This document shows, in pieces, positions 50,258-58,046 of a stretch of 64,000 nucleotides of DNA. The position numbers and the translations under genes are program-made. This DNA is from Mucilaginibacter sp. UR6-1. Lineage in GTDB: Bacteria > Bacteroidota > Bacteroidia > Sphingobacteriales > Sphingobacteriaceae. The stretch's first letter is position 1, and the number at the start of each line of letters is the position of its first letter. The stretch spans positions 868,001 to 932,000 of the forward strand of contig NZ_JAJIWP010000003.1 in NCBI RefSeq assembly GCF_020880975.1, read 5' to 3'. The notes under the pieces were generated by a model. It was not told the origin of the DNA, did no database searches, and saw nothing but the letters and a program-made list of their open reading frames with translations.

Positions 50258-51682
50258 CTCGCCGCCGCCTTTACGCTTGCCGAATATTTTATCGAAAAAT
50301 CTGCCGAAAAAGCCTTTCTCTTCACCCATTGGGATGTAGCTGGCGTTCATCGGGCTTTCAATAGGCCGGCCAAACTTTAACGAAAAGCCTAAAAAGAAAT
50401 CGGCACCGGTGTACGGTGTATTATAGCCTGTACTTTGTATGGCGATACGCCCGGTAGGGAGCAATCTTTCTGAGCCGATATAAAATTCGGCGTTTGGCGA
50501 TTTGTACATAAACTGCCCGCCAAAGTTAAACAAGCGCAGATCGTTATAAGATGCGGTGGCCGTAAGCGTAATGTTGTTGTATTGAAAATGATCAACCAGC
50601 GCGCCGGTTAAACCACGGTAAAACACCTGCTTTTGTACAATAAGCGTTGGCAACATGCTAAAAGTGCGGTCGTAATTAAAAAAGAATTTTTTGGCGATGC
50701 TCATCTCGGCCAACCCATCAGTAGGGGTGGTAAACGAGCCGGTGTGTATATAGCCTGATTTTAACAGGTTTGAGAGCTGATTGCGCACGCTATCTTCACG
50801 CCATGGCTGCGACAGGTCAGTAAGTGTGGTTGAGCCCAATACGCGATAGGTGTTTGACTTTCCGCTCCAGTGTACAAAACCCAGATCCTTTACGTTGCCT
50901 TGTAATATATAACCTTCCTCGGTTTTGTATGATCCGCCTATGGATACCGAAGCGCCGGGGTTACGAAAGTTTGGCGCGAAGGTGTTTGCCTTGAACCGGC
51001 CCGCGTTCTCGCTGGCGTAATACAATCCGTCTAAGTATAAATTGGCCTGGTCGGCGGGTTTATCAAACTCGATGCTCGATCTGTTGATCAGCACCTCCTG
51101 GTATTGCAAGCCCATCAAAAAGTTTACCTTAAAACCAAATGCCGCCCTTTTGCTCAATTTTTCGCGGTACGAAAAACCTATCTGGTGGTAAGTTTGGTAA
51201 TACCCATTGCTGTTCAAAACATCTTCATACGGGCGGTTCTGAAAATTTGCCGAACCGTTAAACAGGGCTATCGTTTCATCAGTAATGGTGCCATTGGCTT
51301 CGCCTTTTGTTTTAACTGATATGCCCATCTCCTTATCGCCCCTCATATCGGCATACCATTTAAACATCAGCAAATAAACGCCGGTATTGCCTACTACATG
51401 GTTTAGTTTACGGTTGCCCACCTCTAACTGCGAGTTATCATAACGCTCATCAAACAAACGGCTTTGTATAGAGCGTTGCGCGTTACCTGTTAAAAAGGCA
51501 TAGGCCCCAAAATTGGGTATCAAAAAGTTGGAAGCCATGTTATAGCTCGAATCGCGGATGAAGGAGCGCTGCGACGGATTTTCGAATGAATCAAAAAGTG
51601 TTCCGGTGTTATATTGTGAAAACTGCTGTGCTGCTGCAAACATAGGGGCCGACAGTAGTAACAGTAGTAAAAATTTCTTCAT
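50252..51682 (-). CDS. DUF5723-like outer membrane beta-barrel protein
   Basis: 476 residues with signal peptide 1-19 (LSAPMFAAAQQ). The start QQFSQYNTGTLFDSFENPSQ and repeated alternate-hydrophobic strands (YRVLGSTTLTDLS, LTATASYNDLRLFNFGGQFMY) ending in FFLGFSLKFGRP match Bacteroidota DUF5723 proteins, which are predicted outer membrane barrels of unknown function. The tail is basic and glycine-rich ([12 protein letters not shown]). It may work with the following minus-strand membrane-anchored protein. No enzymatic motif is visible. Confidence 0.7.
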   Translation of the reverse strand: MKKFLLLLLLSAPMFAAAQQFSQYNTGTLFDSFENPSQRSFIRDSSYNMASNFLIPNFGAYAFLTGNAQRSIQSRLFDERYDNSQLEVGNRKLNHVVGNTGVYLLMFKWYADMRGDKEMGISVKTKGEANGTITDETIALFNGSANFQNRPYEDVLNSNGYYQTYHQIGFSYREKLSKRAAFGFKVNFLMGLQYQEVLINRSSIEFDKPADQANLYLDGLYYASENAGRFKANTFAPNFRNPGASVSIGGSYKTEEGYILQGNVKDLGFVHWSGKSNTYRVLGSTTLTDLSQPWREDSVRNQLSNLLKSGYIHTGSFTTPTDGLAEMSIAKKFFFNYDRTFSMLPTLIVQKQVFYRGLTGALVDHFQYNNITLTATASYNDLRLFNFGGQFMYKSPNAEFYIGSERLLPTGRIAIQSTGYNTPYTGADFFLGFSLKFGRPIESPMNASYIPMGEEKGFFGRFFDKIFGKRKGGGEL

Positions 51683-51791
51683 ATAAAAAACTTGGTTTTA
51701 ACCCCTTGTAACGCGTTTGCTTTAGTATGCAGTAGTTTGCTTGTTAAACGCTTTTATGACGGTATGGTTGTTTAAAATGTTAAATACTTAA

Positions 51792-53375
51792 TTAGTTAAC
51801 AGTCAATGTTTCATCCTCATCCTTTTTGGCATTTGCGCCTATGCAAAAGTTGGTATAAAAACTGTTGCCTGCAGCGGTTAGCTGGTACGATACCCCGAAC
51901 ACATTTTGCCAGCCGGGTTCGCTCTCGTTAAATGAGCGGTAAGTTTGTTTACGCATGCCTCGCCTGAAAACGTAGCGCGCGTTTTTGCTGTGTACAAAAT
52001 AGCAAATGTTACCTCTTTGCGACATCAGGTTATCAAAATTACTGTAACCATCGGTTTTGGTTAAAAACTTGCGATTCATGTAGCTCTCGTAATAACTCTG
52101 TATCTCCTGATAGGTGGCCGCCAGTATCAGGTAATTATCAATCACCATAAAATATGGCTTACGGAAACCACCGAATGCATCACCCAGCAGGTAATACATC
52201 AGCCTGTCGTAATTCAACTTCCCGCTGTTTTCGCTCATGCCCGAGCTTATGTTTAAAAAATGAGGTAACAACTTTGATCCGTCCTTTAAAGCCACAATAG
52301 CCAGTTTCTCCTGAAAGCGGGTGGTAACCACCGCGAATTCATTTCCGGCTAATAAATTGAATGCCTGCTTAATATTTACACCTGTTTCATTTTTAATGTT
52401 AGCATACAAGCTGCTTTCCTTTTTGCTGATGCCGGTGTTTTGCTGCCATTTATCAAGGTCGGTAAAAAATTGTTTGGTGTTTGAAAGCGCAAAACCGTTG
52501 TAATAGGCCGTGGTTGATGGCAGTATATTTTTTAAATGATTATCAACCGGTTTTTGGTTGATGAATACATTAAGGTAACCATGCCTGCCGCCCTGTGTAA
52601 GGCTTGATGTACCGTTGAACATCAACGCGTCGCTTTTATAATTAAGGCTGAGTATACCCGTTGCGGCTAAGCCGTAAACACTGGCAGGCAAACTATTGTC
52701 ATTAGTAAAATAACTCTTTAGCAGCGGGTTAAACTGCTGGTAGTTAATATACAGGTTAGCCAGCGAGTTGTTGTTTTGCTGAGTGGGCGAAATGGCGTAA
52801 TCTGTTTTTTCGGCCTCATTGCCGGCAGCGGCCTGTATCAGGTTATTTGAAAAGCTGCCGGTGTATATACCCCGCCCTTTGTTAATAATGTAGAACCGCC
52901 TTTTTATGGGTTTAATATATATAGCATAGCCTTTGCGCTTACCAACGGTATATGGCGATATTAAAAGCTGTTTATTGGCTTTAAGCAAATCAAAAGCTTT
53001 GTTGTTAAAGTTTTTTGGGGCTACCGCGGTAATAAGTAAAGCGGTACCGGTATCGGCCGGGTGTACTGATATAAAGAGGTGTTGTCCGTTAAATAAGCCT
53101 TCCCCATTATTTTCAGGGTTAAGTATTTTACGCAGCGTATCCAGGTCGTCAATATTATCCTTGCCTGATATGGCTGCAAGCAGCTTATTGTTCTTGAAAA
53201 TATCGTAAAAGCTTTTATCATTAGGGAATTCAAACACCATGGCGGCATTAGCAGGTATGCTGCGCATAACCTGGCTGGTATGCTGGCCGGGCGGGTTAAG
53301 GTTTTTAAAGTAAGCCACCGTAATATAACCGCAGGCAACAAGCAAAATAACCGTAATAAAAATTATCCGTTTCAT
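51792..53375 (-). CDS. Membrane-anchored protein of unknown function (DUF3352-like)
   Basis: 527 residues. One N-terminal membrane helix (4-24) holds a large periplasmic domain. It begins IPANAAMVFEFPNDKSFYDIFKN and includes a repeated beta/alpha pattern reminiscent of DUF3352, with LFNGQHLFISVH, FYIINKGRGIYTGSFSN and NYLILAATYQEIQSYYESYM. No cysteine pair or catalytic motif was noticed. It is encoded upstream of the DUF5723-like gene on the same strand (109-base gap) and is divergent from DUF423 and priA. I do not recognise a precise function. Confidence 0.7.
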   Translation of the reverse strand: MKRIIFITVILLVACGYITVAYFKNLNPPGQHTSQVMRSIPANAAMVFEFPNDKSFYDIFKNNKLLAAISGKDNIDDLDTLRKILNPENNGEGLFNGQHLFISVHPADTGTALLITAVAPKNFNNKAFDLLKANKQLLISPYTVGKRKGYAIYIKPIKRRFYIINKGRGIYTGSFSNNLIQAAAGNEAEKTDYAISPTQQNNNSLANLYINYQQFNPLLKSYFTNDNSLPASVYGLAATGILSLNYKSDALMFNGTSSLTQGGRHGYLNVFINQKPVDNHLKNILPSTTAYYNGFALSNTKQFFTDLDKWQQNTGISKKESSLYANIKNETGVNIKQAFNLLAGNEFAVVTTRFQEKLAIVALKDGSKLLPHFLNISSGMSENSGKLNYDRLMYYLLGDAFGGFRKPYFMVIDNYLILAATYQEIQSYYESYMNRKFLTKTDGYSNFDNLMSQRGNICYFVHSKNARYVFRRGMRKQTYRSFNESEPGWQNVFGVSYQLTAAGNSFYTNFCIGANAKKDEDETLTVN

Positions 53376-53468
53376 TTATATGTTTGCACTCGCAAGTTAT
53401 GTAAATTATGGCACTGCGTTAAACGTTTACTTCCCAAAATTAAGCTAACTTAGTCTTTTTATCTTTCA

Positions 53469-53855
53469 ATGAATAAACAAATCATATTCACGGCCGCGGT
53501 ATTTGGCGCGGTTGCGGTTATACTTGGTGCCTTTGGCGCTCACGGCTTGCGTGCGTTAATAGCTGAGCGCCAGCTTGAAGTTTGGCAAACAGGCGTACAG
53601 TATAATTTTTATCACGTGTTCGCTTTGCTGTTCCTTTCTACATTTACACGTTTTAAAAACAAATTAATTGCGGCGGCCTATTATTTATTTACGCTGGGCA
53701 TCGTGTTTTTTTCGGGTTCACTGTATTTATTATCCTGCCGCGATCTGTTAGGCTGGAACTGGCTGAGTGTGCTTGGCCCCGTAACGCCAATAGGGGGTTT
53801 GTTATTTATTGCCGGTTGGGTATGCCTCGCACTGGCCGCCTTACGTTATCGTTAA
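53469..53855 (+). CDS. DUF423 (YgdD-like) small membrane protein
   Basis: 128 residues with four membrane helices (1-25, 42-60, 66-86, 98-122). The family signature AVAVILGAFGAHGLRALIAERQLEVWQTGVQYNFYHVFALL covers residues 13-53, and VLGPVTPIGGLLFIAGWVCL is the final helix. Function is unknown across the family. A TAACTTAG box lies at 53446-53453. It starts the short plus-strand run that continues with priA 9 bases after its stop. Confidence 0.88.
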   Translation: MNKQIIFTAAVFGAVAVILGAFGAHGLRALIAERQLEVWQTGVQYNFYHVFALLFLSTFTRFKNKLIAAAYYLFTLGIVFFSGSLYLLSCRDLLGWNWLSVLGPVTPIGGLLFIAGWVCLALAALRYR

Positions 53856-53864
53856 TATTACTAC

Positions 53865-56348
53865 ATGCTCGAGTTCGCATCATCAGATACATCCGAAAGG
53901 AAAACGCTTTTTGTTGAGGTTATTTTGCCCCTGGCCATAGCCAAAAATTATACCTACCGCGTGCCTTTTGAAATGAATAACGCCGTTGCCATTGGCAAGC
54001 GGGTGGTGGTGCAGTTTGGTAAAAGTAAACTGTATACGGCTATAGTAGCGGGCATAGGCACACAGGCACCCGAAAAATATGAGGCTAAGTATTTGTTAGA
54101 GGTGCTGGACGACCAGCCCATAGTTACCGCGTACCAGCTACAGCTTTGGCAGTGGATAGCCGAGTATTACATGTGTAATGTAGGCGAGGTAATGAATGCC
54201 GCGCTGCCATCGGCATTAAAACTGGCCAGCGAAACCAAGATTGTGCTGAACAAGGACTTTCCTATAGACCGGGCCACCCTGCACGATAAGGAGTTTCTGA
54301 TAGCCGAGGCGCTTGATCTGCAGCCTGAACTTACCGTGAGCGACATAGCCAAGCTGCTGGGCCAAAAAACGGTTATGCCGATATTGAAGGGGATGTTTGA
54401 GAAGAACATCATCAATATATCCGAAGAAGTGAGCGACAGGTATAAGCCGCGCAAGCGTACCTTTATTACGCTTAACCCTATTTATCACGATCAGGATAAC
54501 CTGCGCGAGCTGTTCAATATTTTAGAGCGTGCCCCAAAACAGGCCGATGCGTTGCTGACTTATATAAAGCTGGCACGCTACCAAAAGGCGGTATCAAAAA
54601 ATGATATTGCCGAAGAGAGCGGTGCGGGCCCCGCCGTAATAAAGGCGCTTATAGAAAAAGAGATATTTTTTGCAGAGGAAAAAAGTGTGAGCCGCCTGCA
54701 TTACGAGGAGGAGAACGATACCGGTATATTTGACCTGAGCGAGCAGCAGCAAACGGCCCTTACCGATATACAAAGGCAGTTTGACGATAAGGATACCGTA
54801 TTGCTTTATGGCGTAACATCATCAGGTAAAACGCAGATTTATGTGCGCCTGATAGAGGAGATGATAAACAGCGGCAGACAGGTGCTTTATCTGTTGCCCG
54901 AAATTGCCCTGACTACCCATATCATTGAGCGTTTACGGGCTTACTTTGGGAACAACATAGGCGTATATCATTCCAAGTTTAATGATAATGAGCGGGCAGA
55001 GGTATGGCAAAAGGTGCTGAACGGCGATTACAGAGTAATTTTAGGTGCACGATCATCGGTGTTTTTGCCGTTTGATGATCTGGGGCTGATCATTGTTGAC
55101 GAAGAACACGAAACTTCATACAAACAGTTTGACCCGGCACCACGTTACAACGCGCGCGATGTGGCCATTTACCTATCAGGCATGTATAAAGCCAAGGTGC
55201 TGCTGGGGTCGGCTACGCCATCTTTTGAGAGTTATTTTAACGCCCGTGTACATAAATACGGATTGACTGAATTGGTGCAGCGTTACGGCGGCGTTGAACT
55301 GCCCGATATTGAGGTGGTAAGCATAGCTGAAGAAACCAAACAAAAAACAATAAAATCGCACTTTACCAGTGTGCTGATGCGGGATATGCAGCAGGCCATT
55401 GCAGATAAGGAGCAGGTGATCCTGTTTCAAAACCGCAGGGGCTACGCGCCATTGCTGATGTGCCGCACCTGCGCGCATACGCCAAAGTGTATTAATTGCG
55501 ATGTAAGCCTTACCTACCATAAAAGCAGCGGCAAGTTACACTGCCATTATTGTGGTTATAAGGAAGATTCACCGTCCGTTTGCCCGGCCTGCGGTTCAAC
55601 GCACCTGGAATATAAGGGTTTTGGTACCGAAAAGATAGAGGATGAATTAAGCCTGCTACTGCCTGATGCGCGCCTTGCCCGTATGGATATGGACACCACA
55701 CGATCGCGCAACGCGCTGCAAAACATCCTTAATAATCTCGAAGAAAAAAAGATAGATGTATTAGTAGGTACGCAAATGGTAGCCAAGGGGCTTGATTTTG
55801 CCGGAGTAACCGTTATCGGTATCATCAATGCCGATAGCTTACTTAAATTTCCGGATTACCGTGCCAATGAGCGTAGTTACCAGTTGTTATCGCAGGTGAG
55901 CGGCAGGGCAGGCCGCAGGGGTAAGCGTGGTAAGGTAGTGATACAAACTTATGACGTTAATCACCGTGTGATAAAACAGGTGATAGAGAATGATTACCAC
56001 GACCTCTATTTTACCGAGATGGAGGAGCGGCGAAGCTTTAAATATCCGCCATATTACCGCATCATCAACCTTGATATAAAACACAAGGACCCTGACGCGC
56101 TGTATAACCAGGCTATTTACCTGGCCAATGAGCTACGCAAGCAATTTGGTGATAGGGTGATAGGTCCTGAAGCGCCTCTTGTTAGCCGCATACGTAACTA
56201 CTACATCAAAAGCATTATGCTCAAGTTTGAAAAGGATGGTATTTCCATCAACAAAGCCAAAGCAGTTATCCGCGATGTGATCACCCAGTTTCAAACAACA
56301 AAACTGAGCAAGGGCAGCATTGTTCAGCCGGATGTTGACCCGTATTAA
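53865..56348 (+). CDS. priA: Primosomal protein N' (replication restart helicase)
   Basis: 827 residues. N-terminal 3'-DNA-binding domain (EVILPLAIAKNYTYRVPFE, residues 18-105), winged helix, then a DEXH helicase with Walker A YGVTSSGKTQIYV near residue 319, Walker B LIIVDEEHETSYKQ near residue 407, and helicase domain 2. The Zn-binding insert has CRTCAHTPKCINCDVSL and CHYCGYKEDSPSVCPACGS, eight cysteines, as in all PriA. Motifs QMVAKGLDFAGVTVIGI and SQVSGRAGRRGKRGKV are present. It is slightly longer than E. coli PriA (732). Confidence 0.97.
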   Translation: MLEFASSDTSERKTLFVEVILPLAIAKNYTYRVPFEMNNAVAIGKRVVVQFGKSKLYTAIVAGIGTQAPEKYEAKYLLEVLDDQPIVTAYQLQLWQWIAEYYMCNVGEVMNAALPSALKLASETKIVLNKDFPIDRATLHDKEFLIAEALDLQPELTVSDIAKLLGQKTVMPILKGMFEKNIINISEEVSDRYKPRKRTFITLNPIYHDQDNLRELFNILERAPKQADALLTYIKLARYQKAVSKNDIAEESGAGPAVIKALIEKEIFFAEEKSVSRLHYEEENDTGIFDLSEQQQTALTDIQRQFDDKDTVLLYGVTSSGKTQIYVRLIEEMINSGRQVLYLLPEIALTTHIIERLRAYFGNNIGVYHSKFNDNERAEVWQKVLNGDYRVILGARSSVFLPFDDLGLIIVDEEHETSYKQFDPAPRYNARDVAIYLSGMYKAKVLLGSATPSFESYFNARVHKYGLTELVQRYGGVELPDIEVVSIAEETKQKTIKSHFTSVLMRDMQQAIADKEQVILFQNRRGYAPLLMCRTCAHTPKCINCDVSLTYHKSSGKLHCHYCGYKEDSPSVCPACGSTHLEYKGFGTEKIEDELSLLLPDARLARMDMDTTRSRNALQNILNNLEEKKIDVLVGTQMVAKGLDFAGVTVIGIINADSLLKFPDYRANERSYQLLSQVSGRAGRRGKRGKVVIQTYDVNHRVIKQVIENDYHDLYFTEMEERRSFKYPPYYRIINLDIKHKDPDALYNQAIYLANELRKQFGDRVIGPEAPLVSRIRNYYIKSIMLKFEKDGISINKAKAVIRDVITQFQTTKLSKGSIVQPDVDPY

Positions 56349-56350
56349 GC

Positions 56351-56677
56351 TTATTTTTTGCTGATGTTTTTTATATGGATCTGCGGAAAGCCTGTGTTGG
56401 CGATCATGCCGCAGCCAAACCTGGTTTTTAAGTTAGTGTAATCAACCTTTACCTTTAAACTGTCCTGCATAAAGCTGGCAGGCAGGTTATCGGGGCTGTA
56501 CATTACTTTGTCAATCGCTATCAGCCAGCCGCAGCCATCCGCCGCGGGCGAGCCGGTGTTGATCATCATGCCTTCGGCTTGCTTTTCATTCTTATCTTTT
56601 TTGCACGATGCGAGTATGCTTGATAAGGCAGCAAGCATAGCTATTAACAGCGCATAAGGTTTTAAAGTTATTTTCAT
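56351..56677 (-). CDS. Small putative lipoprotein of unknown function
   Basis: 108 residues. The lipobox is LASC at residues 21-24 (SSILASCKKDKNEKQ), so it is probably lipidated and exported. The mature part has two conserved-looking Cys (GCGWLIAI, FGCGMIANTG) that might form a disulphide, and an IDKVMYSPDNLP stretch. No family was recognised. It converges with priA, 2 bases between stops, and is divergent from pcm. Confidence 0.6.
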   Translation of the reverse strand: MKITLKPYALLIAMLAALSSILASCKKDKNEKQAEGMMINTGSPAADGCGWLIAIDKVMYSPDNLPASFMQDSLKVKVDYTNLKTRFGCGMIANTGFPQIHIKNISKK

Positions 56678-56792
56678 GCCTTTTGTATTTAATTGCCGAT
56701 ACGTATAATTTTAACAGGATGCTACACAAACAGATAAATTATATGGCCTGCGTATATACTTGGATGGTCTCGGTAACGCCACTCTTTTTAGC

Positions 56793-56800
56793 TAACTTTG
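56793..56800 (+). promoter_or_regulatory. -7 box TAACTTTG directly before pcm
   Basis: Exact TAnnTTTG match, 7 bases before the pcm ATG at 56808, so the transcript would be leaderless or almost so. No TTTG partner at the usual distance. Confidence 0.5.
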
Positions 56801-56807
56801 GCATCAA

Positions 56808-57464
56808 ATGGCCTACAAGAGTATTGATAACTATCGTGAAAAGGGAGCGCGTAAGCGGTTGATAGAACTTTTAAAAAAGAAAGGCATTGATGATGAAAAT
56901 GTGCTTAATGCCATGTGGGAAGTTCCGCGGCATTACTTTTTTGATGAAACCTTCTGGAACCAGGCTTACAAGGATATCGCTTTTCCGATAGGTGAGGGGC
57001 AAACCATATCCCAGCCTTATACGGTTGCCTACCAAAGCCAGCTTTTACACATTCATAAAGGCGATAAAGTGCTTGAGATAGGTACCGGCAGCGGCTATCA
57101 AACCAGTATATTATTAAAGCTTGGTGCCAGGGTTTATACCATTGAGCGCCAGCAGGCCCTGTACGAACGTACGGTTGACGGCCTTACCCGCCTGGGCTAC
57201 AAGCCCAACTTTTTTTTAGGTGATGGCTCAAAGGGCATACCCGAACATGCTCCGTATGATAAAATAATAGTTACCGCCGGTGCGCCCACCGTGCCCGATG
57301 TGTTGCTGCAGCAACTCAAAATTGGTGGCATATTAGTGATCCCCGTAGGTGATGAAAACTCGCAGCAAATGGTTACCATACTTAAAGTTGGCGAGCATGA
57401 TTACGAAAAAGTAGTGCTTGATACCTTCAGGTTTGTACCGCTGGTGGGGGATAAGGCGTGGTAA
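56808..57464 (+). CDS. pcm: Protein-L-isoaspartate O-methyltransferase
   Basis: 218 residues. Methylates abnormal L-isoaspartyl residues as the first step of protein repair. The family-specific segment FPIGEGQTISQPYTVAYQ, SAM-binding motif I LEIGTGSGYQTSIL, motif II VYTIERQ and post-motif GILVIPVGDENSQQ are all present. N-terminal helix RKRLIELLKKKGIDDENVL precedes VPRHYFF. Cytosolic. It has a leaderless-looking promoter of its own and converges with smpB, the junction being filled with GC-rich repeats. Confidence 0.95.
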   Translation: MAYKSIDNYREKGARKRLIELLKKKGIDDENVLNAMWEVPRHYFFDETFWNQAYKDIAFPIGEGQTISQPYTVAYQSQLLHIHKGDKVLEIGTGSGYQTSILLKLGARVYTIERQQALYERTVDGLTRLGYKPNFFLGDGSKGIPEHAPYDKIIVTAGAPTVPDVLLQQLKIGGILVIPVGDENSQQMVTILKVGEHDYEKVVLDTFRFVPLVGDKAW

Positions 57465-57565
57465 AGGGTGCCCCCAGCCCCTAAAGGGGAGTAGCCCCAG
57501 CTCTTGAAGGGGAGTTGTATTGTAAATGATTATTAAGTTTCCCCTTTAGGGGACGGAAGGGGCGG
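57465..57565. repeat. GC-rich inverted repeats, family D-like, at the pcm/smpB junction
   Basis: CCCCTAAAGGGG (57478-57489) and its exact reverse complement CCCCTTTAGGGG (57541-57552), with a third G-rich element CTTGAAGGGGAG between. Together they can form alternative hairpins and probably terminate both converging transcripts. Confidence 0.75.
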
Positions 57566-58018
57566 CTATTGCTTCATCACCCTGTCCAGTTCGCGTTTGG
57601 AGTCGCGTTCTTTCATGGTTTCGCGTTTGTCAAAGTCTTTTTTACCTTGAGCAAGTGCTATCTCCAGCTTGGCAAAGCCCCGCTCGCTGATAAATAAGGC
57701 CAGCGGGATAATAGTAAATCCACGCTCTTCGCCTTTGGTAAGTAGCTTCTTTAATTCCTTTTTATTGAGCAGCAGCACACGGTCGCGCTTGGCCTCATGG
57801 TTGTAGAACGAGCCGAACGAATACTCCGAAATATGCAGGTTACGCACGTAAAGCTGCCCGTTTATAAAGCTGCAAAAGGCATCATTAATATTGGCCTTGC
57901 CCTGGCGTATTGATTTTATTTCGGTACCTAACAATTGTATACCGGCTACATACTTATCCAGTATATGGTACTCAAAGTAGGCTTTTTTGTTTTTTATGTA
58001 GATCTTATCCTGGCTCAT
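57566..58018 (-). CDS. smpB: SsrA-binding protein SmpB
   Basis: 150 residues. Binds tmRNA and rescues stalled ribosomes. The ATG at 58018 (MSQDKIYIKNKKAYFEY) is chosen because it begins at the standard family position; an in-frame ATG at 58069 adds 17 residues inside the neighbouring gene. Signatures LGTEIKSIRQGKANINDAF, HISEYSFGSFYNHEAKRDR, GFTIIPLALFISERGFAKL and the basic C-terminal tail (KKDFDKRETMKERDSKRELDRVMKQ, in part) are conserved. Ends next to repeats; the Nramp-Usp gene starts upstream on the same strand with 28 bases between. Confidence 0.96.
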   Translation of the reverse strand: MSQDKIYIKNKKAYFEYHILDKYVAGIQLLGTEIKSIRQGKANINDAFCSFINGQLYVRNLHISEYSFGSFYNHEAKRDRVLLLNKKELKKLLTKGEERGFTIIPLALFISERGFAKLEIALAQGKKDFDKRETMKERDSKRELDRVMKQ

Positions 58019-58046
58019 ATCTCTCTGTGGGTGCAAATATGCAAAT

